Assembly (NCBI GenBank): GCA_029056055.1
Contig: JAIDCC010000052.1
Coordinates: 1 to 64,000 of the forward strand
Length of the DNA stretch: 64,000 nt
Direction: 5' to 3'
From: Duncaniella sp.
GTDB taxonomy: Bacteria > Bacteroidota > Bacteroidia > Bacteroidales > Muribaculaceae
The position numbers and the translations under genes are program-made. Positions 53,523 to 63,152 of the stretch are shown here, piece by piece. The notes under the pieces are model-generated. The model searched no databases, was not told where the DNA came from, and saw only the letters and a list, made by a program, of their open reading frames with translations. The stretch's first letter is position 1, and each line of letters starts with the position of its first letter.

Positions 53523-55844
53523 TCAGCGCTTCTTGGCGTTGGCCTGACGGGCGTTGTAGCCGTAGCCGTAGCCCTTGGAAGTGTGAGTGCCGTTGATGAC
53601 CACCGACATCTTCTTGAGACGCTTTTCGTCGTAGATTTCTTCGACGAAGCGCAGGTCGGTGAGGGTGGTGTGATTGATGCGGGTCACGAAAATCGTGGCG
53701 TCAGAGATGCGGCTGATGGCAAACGTATCGCTGACCATTCCGACGGGAGCCGAGTCGACGATGATGTAGTCGTAGCGTTCGCGCAGGATGGCAAACATCT
53801 CGTCGAGCTTCTTCGAGGTGAGGAGTTCGGCGGGGTTGGGCGGAATCGGGCCGGCGAGCATGACGTCGAGCGTTTTGTAGCCGGGCATCTTGACGATGAT
53901 GCTGTCGAGCGACACCTGCGCCGACGACAGGTAGTTGGTCACGCCGAGCGGCGAATCTATGCCCAGGTAGTTGCCCACCTGCGGATTGCGGATGTCCATG
54001 CCGACGAGAAGCACGCGCTTGTTTTCGAGCAGCGAGAGCGAGGCGGCAAGATTACACGAGATGAACGACTTGCCTTCGCCCGACTTGGTGGAGGTGAGAA
54101 GCACCACCTTGTCCGAGGGGTCGGAGAGAAGGAAGAGCAGGTTACTGCGCATCAGGCGGAAGAGCTCCGTGGCCGACGACGTGTCATGCTCGGCCACGAC
54201 GAGGTTGCGACCCGAACGGTCGACACACATTTCGCCGAGGATGGGAGCCGAGAGATGCTGCTCGGCCTCCTTGCGGGTCTCGACGCGGTCGCGGATGAGT
54301 TTGCGCAGGTAGAGGTAGATGGGGGTGGCGATAAAACCGAAGAAGAGGAAAATTATCATCACCATCATGGGCGACATGCCGAGCGGGGTGCTGAGCGTGA
54401 AGGCTTCGTCGATTACCTTGCCCTTGGCGATGGAATTGGCCAGAAGAATCGCGTTTTCTTCCTGGCGCTGGAGCAGGAAGAGGTAGAGCTCCTGCTTGAG
54501 CACCTGCTGGCGCTTCATGTCGATGTACTCGCGTTCCTGCGAGGGAATCTGATTGAGGCGCGAGTCGGTCTGCGCGATTTTGCCTCTGACGTCGGCCACA
54601 CGGGCGGCAGCCTGACGCATGGCGTTGTTGACAGCCGAGAGGATGTTGGCGCGCGAGATGGAAATCTGCGAGTCGAGCTGCTTCACCATGAAGTTGTCGG
54701 GCTTAGCCGTCGACAGGAGTTCCTGACGGCGCAGCACGAGGTCGTTGTAGGCTGCGATGCCGTCGGCAATCGATTTGTTTTCCACCACGACGGGCACCAT
54801 CTGGAAAGCCTTGACCGAGTCGACTAGGAAATCATGGGTGAGGCGAATCACCTCGTAGGCGGTTTCCTCTTCGAGGAGCGCCTGCTCGAGACCACCCTTC
54901 TTGGTGGCCTGATAGGTGGCCTCGGCTTCGATGTCTACGATGCCGTGGCTCTGCTTGTAGTTCTGGATGTCGGTCTCGGCGGTGTTGAGGTCGGAGGCGA
55001 GGATGCGCAGGCGGTCGTCGAGAAACTGCGCCGTCTTTTCGCTCTGGAGATTTTTGTCGGCAATGCCGCGGGCGTTGTAGAGCGCGAGGATTTCGTTGAG
55101 CACAGCCGAACCGTAGGCGGCGTTGGGGGTGTCATACTCGAGCATGATGACGTTGCTTCGCTTCGAGGCGATGTCGGCCTCGACGTCATCGGTGAGCATT
55201 TCGGCCGCACTCTCGTAGCCCGAGAATGTGATGGCGGTGTTGACCGCCTTGCCTTTCGGGAAAGTCGCGGTAGGAGCCACGGTATACTCTCCGAAAGGAG
55301 TGTCAAACACATATGGAAGAGTCACGCCTTCGGCCTCGGCCAGCTTCTTGCCGCGGCAGAGCACCTTGACGTCGGCCGAACCCTTGGCATCTACCTTGAC
55401 CTTGAACACGAGCGACGTCGTGAGGGTGTCGGCCACGCCGGGCGCAACAACGTCGACGGGGAAGTCGGGAAAGGCCATGCGGGTCTTCATAAAGCCTTCC
55501 TTCACATAGTGGATTTTGTTGAGGTTGAGGTTCTTGGCCACGTCGCGGTAGAGCGAGTGGGAGGAAATGATGAACACCTCGTCCTCGACGTAGGCATCCG
55601 AGCCGAACAGACTGCTCATGGCACCCATCGCGCCCGATGCGCCGCTCCCGCCGAAGGGATTGTCGTTGTCTTGCGAGATGAGGATGTTGGCGCGCACGGC
55701 CATGTTGCGCGGAGTGCGCTGGATGTAGACGTAGCCGAGGAAACCAAACGCCAGGATGGCCACGACGAAAAGATACCAATGCTTGATGTAGCTCTCCACG
55801 AGCGAGCGCACATCAATGAATTCCTGTGATTTTTTTTTAGCCAT
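53523..55844 (-). CDS. wzc: Polysaccharide co-polymerase / tyrosine autokinase (Wzc)
   Basis: 773 residues. The N-terminal Wzz part has flanking membrane helices near 20-38 and 490-510 around a periplasmic coiled-coil region. The cytoplasmic BY-kinase follows: Walker A TSTKSGEGKS (584-593), Walker A-prime VGMDIRNP (614-621), Walker B YIIVDSAP (693-700). The tyrosine tail is short (KGYGYGYN, three Tyr). It controls chain length and export with Wza. Seven bases separate it from wza. Confidence 0.93.
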   Translation of the reverse strand: MAKKKSQEFIDVRSLVESYIKHWYLFVVAILAFGFLGYVYIQRTPRNMAVRANILISQDNDNPFGGSGASGAMGAMSSLFGSDAYVEDEVFIISSHSLYRDVAKNLNLNKIHYVKEGFMKTRMAFPDFPVDVVAPGVADTLTTSLVFKVKVDAKGSADVKVLCRGKKLAEAEGVTLPYVFDTPFGEYTVAPTATFPKGKAVNTAITFSGYESAAEMLTDDVEADIASKRSNVIMLEYDTPNAAYGSAVLNEILALYNARGIADKNLQSEKTAQFLDDRLRILASDLNTAETDIQNYKQSHGIVDIEAEATYQATKKGGLEQALLEEETAYEVIRLTHDFLVDSVKAFQMVPVVVENKSIADGIAAYNDLVLRRQELLSTAKPDNFMVKQLDSQISISRANILSAVNNAMRQAAARVADVRGKIAQTDSRLNQIPSQEREYIDMKRQQVLKQELYLFLLQRQEENAILLANSIAKGKVIDEAFTLSTPLGMSPMMVMIIFLFFGFIATPIYLYLRKLIRDRVETRKEAEQHLSAPILGEMCVDRSGRNLVVAEHDTSSATELFRLMRSNLLFLLSDPSDKVVLLTSTKSGEGKSFISCNLAASLSLLENKRVLLVGMDIRNPQVGNYLGIDSPLGVTNYLSSAQVSLDSIIVKMPGYKTLDVMLAGPIPPNPAELLTSKKLDEMFAILRERYDYIIVDSAPVGMVSDTFAISRISDATIFVTRINHTTLTDLRFVEEIYDEKRLKKMSVVINGTHTSKGYGYGYNARQANAKKR

Positions 55845-55850
55845 GGCTGA

Positions 55851-56654
55851 TTATTTGATAGTGAGGGCTATGACGAGCGACGCAATGACCGACGCGGCGC
55901 TGACGATGGTCGACGTCACCTGAAGGTTGTAAGACTTCTGCTGGTCGTAGCGGGCGTTGGCCTGACGCACAGAGTTGGGTTCGACGTAGATGTAGTCGTT
56001 GGGCTGGAGATAGTAGTAGGGCGACGAGAGGATGTCTGACGACTCGAGATTGAGGTGGGCAAACTCGCGTCCGTTGACGCCCTCGCGCACGATTAGTACG
56101 TTGTCGCGGCGTCCGTAGGCGTTGAGGTCGCCGGCCATGAGGAGCGCGTCGATGATGCTGAGGCGGTTGCGCGTCACCTCGAAGCGTCCGGGGTGTGCCA
56201 CTTCGCCACCCACGTTGACCACGAAGTTGACCAGACGCACTTCTACGCGCGGGTCGGCCACTTCGGCCGAAATCTTTTCGGTGAGATAGTTCTTGAGTTG
56301 GTCGAGGGTCATGCCCTTCACCTCGATGGTGCCGAGCGAGGGGAAATCTATCGTGCCCTGCTTGCTGACCACGTAGGTCTGCTCCTTGATGGGGGAGTTG
56401 ACACCAAACGTGGTGCGCATATTGGGGTTGGTCGACGGAGCGTTATACTCGGTGGTGGCCAGAGGGTTGGCCGACGTCACGACGATTGAGAGCTCATCGT
56501 CGGGCATGATGACGGGGTCGGGAAACGCGAGGTCGGGGAGTTTGCCCCCTTCGACGGCCGAAATGTCCTGAAAATAGGGCAGGGTGCTCTTCTGAGAGCA
56601 AGAAGCTAAAGACGCAACGGTCAGTAGGCTGAATATTAGTGCTTTGGCTTTCAT
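55851..56654 (-). CDS. wza: Polysaccharide export lipoprotein (Wza-like)
   Basis: 267 residues from MKAKALIFSLLTVASLASCS, which gives a proper lipobox (LASC); longer upstream frames lack support. The polysaccharide-export domain (MPDDELSIVVTSANPLAT, VSKQGTIDFPSLGTIEVKGMTLDQLKNYLTEKI) and an SLBB domain (FVVNVGGEVAHPGRFEVTRNRLSIIDALLMAGDLNAYGRRDNVLIVRE) follow. It ends in a hydrophobic helix. It forms the outer-membrane channel for the polysaccharide. First gene of wza-wzc-wzy. Confidence 0.92.
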   Translation of the reverse strand: MKAKALIFSLLTVASLASCSQKSTLPYFQDISAVEGGKLPDLAFPDPVIMPDDELSIVVTSANPLATTEYNAPSTNPNMRTTFGVNSPIKEQTYVVSKQGTIDFPSLGTIEVKGMTLDQLKNYLTEKISAEVADPRVEVRLVNFVVNVGGEVAHPGRFEVTRNRLSIIDALLMAGDLNAYGRRDNVLIVREGVNGREFAHLNLESSDILSSPYYYLQPNDYIYVEPNSVRQANARYDQQKSYNLQVTSTIVSAASVIASLVIALTIK

Positions 56655-56887
56655 AAGTCTGTTTGAGTGTAGACGATGCGGTGTGCAACCGCTAAGAATA
56701 GAACGCACCGGCGGGTGATATATTATAAATAATGTGAAAAAAATCAGCTTTTGCAGAACAATCGCCGCGCGCATCGCCTTATAACAGAAAGGGGTGTCAG
56801 CCCCATGACAAACGAAATTCTCACATTCCCGCGGTGGTCTGCGACTTCGGTCACGACCCCGGCTTTTTCGAAAAAAGAATCCGGACA

Positions 56888-57721
56888 ATGCATTCTCACG
56901 TTTCACACCCTACGCCCGCCTCGGTGCCTGCCATACGCAAATGCACCCTCCACGGCTACGAACCGCTTGCCGAAGTGTGCAGGTTTTTCACGGAGTATGC
57001 CGCCGTGATGCTCGGCTGCGGAGCCACGTGCCAGCGCATAGAAAAAAATCTGCGCCGCATGGCCAAGGCGGAAAACCTCGTGGTAGACATGCTCATCCTC
57101 CCCGCCCACGTCAGGGTCACAGTAGGCCCCGCCGCCGAGAAGGAGTGCGCCGAACTGACCCTTCCCGTAAGGAAAATGGCCATCAACTACAACTATAACA
57201 CCCTGCTTAGCAAACTTTCGTGGAAAGTGGCCGAGGGGCGAGTCAAGCTGCGCCACGCCCCCGCGGTGATGGAGCGCATACTTGCCGAACCCCCTTTCAA
57301 CAAATGGAAAGTCATGGCCGGGGTGGTAGTGGCCAACGCGTCGTTCTGCCGTCTGTTCGGGGGCGACTGGATTGCCACCTGTTTCGTGGTGCTCGCCACT
57401 CTCGCGGGCTACTCGCTCAAGAATGTCATGGTGGGGCGGAAAGCCGACCCCAAAGTGATGTTCATCTGCTGCGCTTTTGTGGCTGCTATAATAGGCGCCT
57501 CGGCCTACTACATCGCCCCGGCGCACACCCCCGACGTGGCTCTCGGCACGAGCGTGCTGTTTCTGATTCCGGGCATTCCGTATATCAATTCGGTCAGCGA
57601 CATGATGGCCGGGCATTACCTCTGCGCGTTCTCACGCTTTATGAACGCGCTCATTCTCACGGCGTGCATCGCACTCGGCCTGACCGCCGCGTTCCTGATT
57701 ATGAACATTCAAATCTTCTGA
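56888..57721 (+). CDS. Threonine/serine exporter, N-terminal (DUF1212/ThrE) half
   Basis: 277 residues from MHSHVSHPTPAS; an ATG at 56834 adds 18 residues without support. The cytoplasmic DUF1212 part (GCGATCQRIEKNLRRMAKAENLVVDMLILP) is followed by about five membrane helices (WIATCFVVLATLAGYSL, MFICCAFVAAIIGASAYYIAP, SVLFLIPGIPYINSVSDMMAG). It would work with the next gene as a split ThrE exporter of amino acids. Confidence 0.88.
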   Translation: MHSHVSHPTPASVPAIRKCTLHGYEPLAEVCRFFTEYAAVMLGCGATCQRIEKNLRRMAKAENLVVDMLILPAHVRVTVGPAAEKECAELTLPVRKMAINYNYNTLLSKLSWKVAEGRVKLRHAPAVMERILAEPPFNKWKVMAGVVVANASFCRLFGGDWIATCFVVLATLAGYSLKNVMVGRKADPKVMFICCAFVAAIIGASAYYIAPAHTPDVALGTSVLFLIPGIPYINSVSDMMAGHYLCAFSRFMNALILTACIALGLTAAFLIMNIQIF

Positions 57722-57724
57722 ACG

Positions 57725-58234
57725 ATGGAAATCCTCGACCTCATACTCGGCATCGTGCAGGACGGACTCTTCGCCGCCCTCGCCGCTATCGGATTTGCCG
57801 CCATCAGCAACCCTCCGCGCATAGCTCTGAAATGGTGTGGCGTGATAGCTGCCGCCGGCCACATCACACGCTACTGCCTGGTTAATTACACCCCCGTCGG
57901 GATTGTGCCCGCGAGCATGGTGGGCGCGCTCGCCGTAGGGCTGCTCGCCATCATCATAGCCAAGAGGGTGAAGTGTCCGCCCGAAACCTTCTCGTTTCCG
58001 GCGCTGCTTCCCATGATTCCCGGCATCTATGCCTATCGCACCGTGCAGGCTTTCGTGCTGGCGCTGACGGCCCACACCGAGCAGGAATTTCAACACTTCT
58101 TCTATCTGAGCGAGTCAAATTGCCTCACCTGCGTTTTCGTGATTCTCTGCATGGTCATAGGCCAGATGCTTCCCATCATAGCCTTCAAGCGCGTGGCCTA
58201 CACTGTGACGCGCCCCGACGAGAAGGAGAGGTGA
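57725..58234 (+). CDS. Threonine/serine exporter, C-terminal (ThrE_2 / DUF3815) half
   Basis: 169 residues with about four to five membrane helices and the motif PALLPMIPGIYAYRTVQAFV, the small ThrE_2 subunit. It starts 3 bases after its partner stops, so they are translationally close and form one exporter. Confidence 0.88.
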   Translation: MEILDLILGIVQDGLFAALAAIGFAAISNPPRIALKWCGVIAAAGHITRYCLVNYTPVGIVPASMVGALAVGLLAIIIAKRVKCPPETFSFPALLPMIPGIYAYRTVQAFVLALTAHTEQEFQHFFYLSESNCLTCVFVILCMVIGQMLPIIAFKRVAYTVTRPDEKER

Positions 58235-58242
58235 CACTCCGC

Positions 58243-58809
58243 TCAGTCGGCGGGATAGATTTTGCGCACGATGCGGGCAGGATTGCCGACGGCGAGATGT
58301 CCGGCCGGAATGGAGCGGTTGACCACCGCGCCGGCACCTATGACACAATTGTCGCCGATGGTGACGCCGGGAAGCACCCTGACGCCCGCGCCAAACCACA
58401 CGTTGTTGCCCACGGTGATGGGGCGCGCATACTCAAGCCCTGCGTTGCGCCGCTCGGGGTCGAGGGGATGACCGGCGGTGTAGAAGCCGCAATCGGGGGC
58501 AATGAAGACGTTGTCGCCAAACGAGATTTTCGCGCCGTCGAGGATGACCATGCCGTGATTGGCATAGAAATTGTCGCCGACGCTGATGTTATAGCCGTAA
58601 TCGCAGTAGAAAGGGGGCTCGATGAGGATGGCTCCCTTGACCGCGCCGAACAGACGGCGCAGAAGTGCCTCGCGCTCGGCGGTCTGACGCGGACGCAGGT
58701 GGTTGTAGTCGTAGCAGAGTTCCTTGCAAGCAAGGCGCTCCTCAATCAATTCGGGATTGAAGTTGGCGTCGTATAGCTCGCCCGCGAGCATTTTGTCTTT
58801 TTCAGTCAT
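58243..58809 (-). CDS. Sugar O-acetyltransferase (maltose/galactoside type)
   Basis: 188 residues from MTEKDKMLAGELYDANFNPEL. The N-terminal Mac domain (MLAGELYDANFNPELIEERLACKELCYDYN) precedes left-handed beta-helix hexapeptides (FYCDYGYNISVGDNFYANHGMVILDGAKISFGDNVFIAPDCGFYTAGHP). Catalytic His lies in the AGHP loop. Acetyl-CoA dependent, acting on sugars. Overlaps the end of the NUDIX gene. A longer start at 58818 is possible. Confidence 0.88.
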   Translation of the reverse strand: MTEKDKMLAGELYDANFNPELIEERLACKELCYDYNHLRPRQTAEREALLRRLFGAVKGAILIEPPFYCDYGYNISVGDNFYANHGMVILDGAKISFGDNVFIAPDCGFYTAGHPLDPERRNAGLEYARPITVGNNVWFGAGVRVLPGVTIGDNCVIGAGAVVNRSIPAGHLAVGNPARIVRKIYPAD

Positions 58810-59377
58810 TGCTGTCATTGCTGTTTTTCAGAGCGAAGTATTTCCAGAGAGGTGCGCACATGAGAGCCTGCTTGAGCGAATCGGTGGCGAGCAGACGGTA
58901 GACGTCCTCCTCCGAGAGGAGTTCCACTTTGATGTCTTCTGTTGCATCGAGGTGCTGTCCGGCCACCTTCTCTACGCCGCGGGCTATGAACGAATACGAG
59001 AGGTTGTTCTGGCTGCCGGGATTGGCCGAAATCACCATCCATTCCTCCCATGTGCCTCCGGCGTAGCCGGTCTCTTCGAGCAGTTCGCGGCGCGCGCCGT
59101 CGATAGGGGCTTCACCCTCCTCGACCACTCCGGCACACAGTTCGGTGGCCACGATGCCGAGGCCGTGACGGTATTGTTTCACCATGACAAATTCGCCCTC
59201 CTTGGTGATGGCGATGACGTTGACCCATTTGGGGTATTCGAGCACATAGTATTCGGGATGCACCACGCCTGTGGGGAGGCGCACTTCGTCGCGGCGCACC
59301 GTGAGCCACGGGCGGCGGAAGAGATACTCGCTTTTGAGGGTTTCCCATTTCATCTTGTCATCGTCGGGAGTTGTCAT
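58802..59377 (-). CDS. NUDIX hydrolase, ADP-ribose-pyrophosphatase-like
   Basis: 191 residues. The Nudix box spans about residues 83-105 (GVVEEGEAPIDGARRELLEETGY, with the RELLEE metal ligands). Context EYVLEY-like VVHPEYYVLEYPKWVNVIAITKEGEFVMVKQYRHG resembles ADP-sugar pyrophosphatases. Precedes the acetyltransferase and follows recQ on the same strand. Exact substrate unknown. Confidence 0.9.
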   Translation of the reverse strand: MTTPDDDKMKWETLKSEYLFRRPWLTVRRDEVRLPTGVVHPEYYVLEYPKWVNVIAITKEGEFVMVKQYRHGLGIVATELCAGVVEEGEAPIDGARRELLEETGYAGGTWEEWMVISANPGSQNNLSYSFIARGVEKVAGQHLDATEDIKVELLSEEDVYRLLATDSLKQALMCAPLWKYFALKNSNDSND

Positions 59378-59404
59378 TGTCTTATCAGGTTTGAGGGGGT
59401 TGAA

Positions 59405-61546
59405 TTATTTGTTGGCTTTGCGGCGCAGCAGGAAGTCGGTGATGGCGAGGGCCACACGCACCAGTCCCGAGTGCATTTCGGGCGCGAGAATTTCGAAAAG
59501 GGTGTCGGGGTGTTCGCGCGCCACCTGCGCCACGCGGGCATATTGCTCGCGGGTGATGATGGTCGAGAAGTCGGTGAGTTTGTCGTCGCGTATCAGTTGG
59601 ACGAGGTGGTTGTAGACCGTTGTGTCTTTTATCTCTTTCGCGGCGGCGATGGCGGCCACGTCGTAGCCGGCGTTGAGCAGCAGGAGGGTTTCGTCGCAAC
59701 TGAGTCCGGCACCGAGTTTTTCGGTGATGCCTTTGTGGCGGCGTATGGCGGTGACAAACGGTTTCCAGTACTTGACGGTCTTGCGCTCGCCTACGCCTTC
59801 GATGCGCGAGAAATCTTCCATCGAAGTCGGTTCGAGGCGCACCATTTCGAGAAGTGCCTTGTCGGTGAACACCACGTAGGGGGGCACACCCTCCTTGCGC
59901 GCCAGACGCAGACGCACCTCCTTGAGGTCGGCGAGCAGGCGTTCGGCCGGCTTGAGCGGTTCTTCCTCGGCAGGTGCAGCGCCTTTGCGGCTGCGCGTCG
60001 GGCGACGGTCGAGGGGCACGTAGCGCGCCAGTGTCACGCCCGTGCGCTCCTTGAGGATGCGCATTCCGTAGGGCGTCACCTTGAGGTGATTGTTTTCGTT
60101 GTAGGCAATGTCGAAGATGCCGAGCTGAATCATCTGCGAGATGTAGGCGGTCCATTCGGCAAACGAGGTGTCGCGCCCGACGCCAAACGTGGGCAGGCGG
60201 TCGAAACCACGCTGCCGGAGTTCCATCATGGCGGAGCCGCGCAGAAGGTTGACGAGCGTGGTGATGCCGATGGTCTGTCCGGTGCGGATGGCGCCGCTCA
60301 TGGCCATGAGGGCGAAGGTGGTGCCGTCGAAACGTTCGGGCGGGTTGAGGCAGATGTCGCAGTTGCCGCAATCGTGGTCTACTGTCTCGTTGAAATAGCT
60401 GAGCAGGATGCGGCGGCGGCAGAGTCGCGACTCGGCAAACTCTTTCATGCGGGCCAGCTTCTCGGTGTTGAGGGCTTGCTGACCGCTGTCGTCGACGAAA
60501 CTCTGGCGCGTCGCCACGTCGGCATACGAATAGAACAGCAGCGCCTCGGCGGGAGCGCCGTCGCGCCCCGCGCGTCCTATCTCCTGATAGTAGCTTTCGA
60601 GATTGCCGGGCAGGTTGTTGTGGACCACCCAACGGATGTTGCTCTTGTCGATGCCCATGCCGAAGGCCACTGTGGCACACACCACCTGCACGTCGCCGTT
60701 GATGAATTTCTCCTGCGCCGCGTTGCGCTCGTCGGCCGAAAGCCCGGCGTGGTAGACGGCCGAGCGGTAGCCGAGTTCGCGCAGGGCTTTGTCCATGTTC
60801 TCGGCCACTTTGCGCGAGATGCAGTAGACGATGCCCGAGTCGCGGTGGTAGCGGTCGATGAGTTGGGAGATGCGGCGCAGGCGGTCGCGGCGTCCGGTGT
60901 CGGTGGCCACGCGCAGGGAGATGTTGGGGCGGTCGAACGACGAGATGAACACGGCGGGGTTGACCAGACAGAGCTGGCGGGCGATGTCCTCGCGGGTGAG
61001 GCGGTCGGCTGTGGCGGTGAGGGCCATGACCGGGACGGAGGGAAACACCTGCTTGATGCGCGAGAGCTGGGTGTAGTGCGGACGGAAGTCGTGGCCCCAC
61101 TGCGAGATGCAATGAGCCTCGTCGACGGCGATGAGGGCGATTTTCATGTCGCGCGACCAGCGGTCGATTTCCATCAGCAGACGTTCGGGCGAGATGTAGA
61201 GCAGGCGGATGCGTCCCGAGAAAAGTTCGCGCATGATGCTCTGGTTTTCCTCTTCGGTCTGCATCGAGTTGACCGAGGCGGCGGGGATGCCGTTGGCACG
61301 CAGGGCGGTCACCTGGTCGCGCATCAGGGCTATGAGGGGCGACACCACAATGACCACGCCCTCCGAGAGCATGGCCGGCAGCTGATAGCAGATGCTTTTG
61401 CCGCCTCCGGTGGGCATGAGCACCACAGTGTCGCGTCCCTCCATGGCAGCCGTGATGATTTCGAGCTGATGGGGACGGAATTTGTTATAGCCGTAGAAAC
61501 GGCTCAGCAGGGCGGTGGCGCGTTGTTGCAGCGTGAGTTCGGCCAT
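59405..61546 (-). CDS. recQ: ATP-dependent DNA helicase RecQ
   Basis: 713 residues. Walker A PTGGGKS (45-51), DEAH (142-145) in VDEAHCISQWGHDFRP, helicase C (GMGIDKSNIRWVVH ... QEIGRAGRDG), zinc-binding cysteines (CRRRILLSYFNETVDHDCGNCDIC), RQC winged helix, HRDC (SRIEGVGERKTVKYWKPF) and a C-terminal helix-turn-helix. 3'-5' helicase in recombination and replication repair. Start at 61546 (MAELTLQQ). Confidence 0.95.
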   Translation of the reverse strand: MAELTLQQRATALLSRFYGYNKFRPHQLEIITAAMEGRDTVVLMPTGGGKSICYQLPAMLSEGVVIVVSPLIALMRDQVTALRANGIPAASVNSMQTEEENQSIMRELFSGRIRLLYISPERLLMEIDRWSRDMKIALIAVDEAHCISQWGHDFRPHYTQLSRIKQVFPSVPVMALTATADRLTREDIARQLCLVNPAVFISSFDRPNISLRVATDTGRRDRLRRISQLIDRYHRDSGIVYCISRKVAENMDKALRELGYRSAVYHAGLSADERNAAQEKFINGDVQVVCATVAFGMGIDKSNIRWVVHNNLPGNLESYYQEIGRAGRDGAPAEALLFYSYADVATRQSFVDDSGQQALNTEKLARMKEFAESRLCRRRILLSYFNETVDHDCGNCDICLNPPERFDGTTFALMAMSGAIRTGQTIGITTLVNLLRGSAMMELRQRGFDRLPTFGVGRDTSFAEWTAYISQMIQLGIFDIAYNENNHLKVTPYGMRILKERTGVTLARYVPLDRRPTRSRKGAAPAEEEPLKPAERLLADLKEVRLRLARKEGVPPYVVFTDKALLEMVRLEPTSMEDFSRIEGVGERKTVKYWKPFVTAIRRHKGITEKLGAGLSCDETLLLLNAGYDVAAIAAAKEIKDTTVYNHLVQLIRDDKLTDFSTIITREQYARVAQVAREHPDTLFEILAPEMHSGLVRVALAITDFLLRRKANK

Positions 61547-61605
61547 GGGCTTGATGTCGGGGAAATGTCAGGGTTCGGAGTGATGAAGCGGGTGCGGTGC
61601 GATGG

Positions 61606-62991
61606 TCAGAACGCCTGTTCGTCGTTCTTGAGGGCGTTGAGTATGGTGCGGAAGATGATTTTGATGTCGAGCAGGAAACTCCAGTGTTCCATATACCAGA
61701 TGTCGTGCTCCACACGTCCTTCCATCTGCCAGAGCTCCTCGGTCTGCCCGCGGAAGCCCATCACCTGTGCCCAGCCGGTGATGCCGGGGCGTATCAGGTG
61801 GCGCACCATGTAGGCCTTGATGAGGCGGCGGTAGTCTTCGGTGTGTTTGAGCATGTGGGGGCGCGGACCCACCACCGACATGTCGCCTTTGAGCACGTTT
61901 ATAAACTGTGGTAGCTCGTCGAGCGAGGTGCGGCGCAGGAAGTCGCCGAGGCGCGTTTTGCGGGGGTCGTCGCGTGTGGCCTGCACGGTGTCGGCCGAGG
62001 CGTTGACTTTCATCGTGCGGAATTTGTAGCAATAGAATTCGCGCCCTTTGTAGCCGGTGCGGAGCTGTTTGAAGAACACCGGGCCGGGCGAAGAGAGCTT
62101 GATGGCAATGGCTATCGGGATGAAAATGACGGGCGACACGAGCAGGAACGCGCTCGAGAAGAGAATGTCGAAGCCTCGCTTCAGGGCCGCGTTGAAAGGT
62201 TGTTCGAGCGGATTGTTGTGGATGGTCATCACCGGCACTTGCCCGACCGCACCCGGCGTGAAGGCGCGGGGCATGTAGGGAGAGATGCGCGGCACGTAGT
62301 AGAATTTCATCATCAGTGCGTCACACAGGCCGATGGAGAGCTGGAGGGCTTCGGTGTTTTCGGCCGAGATGGCATAGAAGATTTCTTCGGTGCGGTTGGC
62401 TTTGACGAAGGCTTCGAGGTCGGAGAGATTGCCGAGGTAGAGGTCTTTGCGCGGGAATCCGGGCGGACAGTAGATGTCGAAGAACCCCTGGACGTCGACA
62501 CCGAAACCGTCGTCGGCCGTGAGGCATCCGTAGAGGCGTTCGGCCGTCGAGCCGCAGCCTATTATCACCACGCGACGCATGTTGCCGCCGCAGCGACGAT
62601 AGTGTTTGAGAAGCGAGCGGGCTGCGATGCGCCATGCCACGAGCACCGTGGTAAACAATCCGTAGAATTCGGCGAACACCCACAGACCGATTGAATCGAC
62701 ATCCATGAGGTAGAGCAGGGTGACGAACACAAGGAGATGGCTCAAGGCGGCGAGGAGCGCCGAACGCACCACGGCATCCATCTGCACGAAGCGGTCGTTG
62801 TGGACACCGTTAAGATACTTTGCGGCAGGGAGGTAGGCCACGTTGAGAAGAAGCCACACGAGCTTCGACCGCAGCTCGGGCACCGACGCGTTGAGCTGCT
62901 CGACGGCAAACATCGCACCGTTGAGCAACACAAAATCTACCGCCGACATCAGTCGGGGCAGATAGCGTCCGTATTTACCCTTTGAAAACAT
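61606..62991 (-). CDS. wcaJ: Undecaprenyl-phosphate sugar-1-phosphate transferase (WcaJ type)
   Basis: 461 residues. Four or so N-terminal membrane helices, a CoA-binding-like Rossmann domain ([17 protein letters not shown]), then the catalytic bacterial-sugar-transferase domain ([73 protein letters not shown]). It starts polysaccharide repeat synthesis on the lipid carrier. About 5 kb from wza-wzc-wzy, separated by unrelated genes. It probably primes the same polymer; this is an inference. Confidence 0.92.
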   Translation of the reverse strand: MFSKGKYGRYLPRLMSAVDFVLLNGAMFAVEQLNASVPELRSKLVWLLLNVAYLPAAKYLNGVHNDRFVQMDAVVRSALLAALSHLLVFVTLLYLMDVDSIGLWVFAEFYGLFTTVLVAWRIAARSLLKHYRRCGGNMRRVVIIGCGSTAERLYGCLTADDGFGVDVQGFFDIYCPPGFPRKDLYLGNLSDLEAFVKANRTEEIFYAISAENTEALQLSIGLCDALMMKFYYVPRISPYMPRAFTPGAVGQVPVMTIHNNPLEQPFNAALKRGFDILFSSAFLLVSPVIFIPIAIAIKLSSPGPVFFKQLRTGYKGREFYCYKFRTMKVNASADTVQATRDDPRKTRLGDFLRRTSLDELPQFINVLKGDMSVVGPRPHMLKHTEDYRRLIKAYMVRHLIRPGITGWAQVMGFRGQTEELWQMEGRVEHDIWYMEHWSFLLDIKIIFRTILNALKNDEQAF

Positions 62992-63152
62992 GGCTCTGAC
63001 TAAGATTGACGTTTCCCGCGCTCGCGGGGATTGGGAAACCGCTAATCTGATAACGTCGGGCGAGGGGTGATTATTGCCTCGGCGGCGAAAGAAATGAGGG
63101 CTCGCCGCGGTTCTTTCATTTAAAAATCGTTGGATTTTCCAACCTCCCCGGG

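Noticed and set aside
58724..61813. 1029-codon frame opposite nudix, recQ and the wcaJ end
   Set aside because: Spans three real genes on the other strand; no domain seen.
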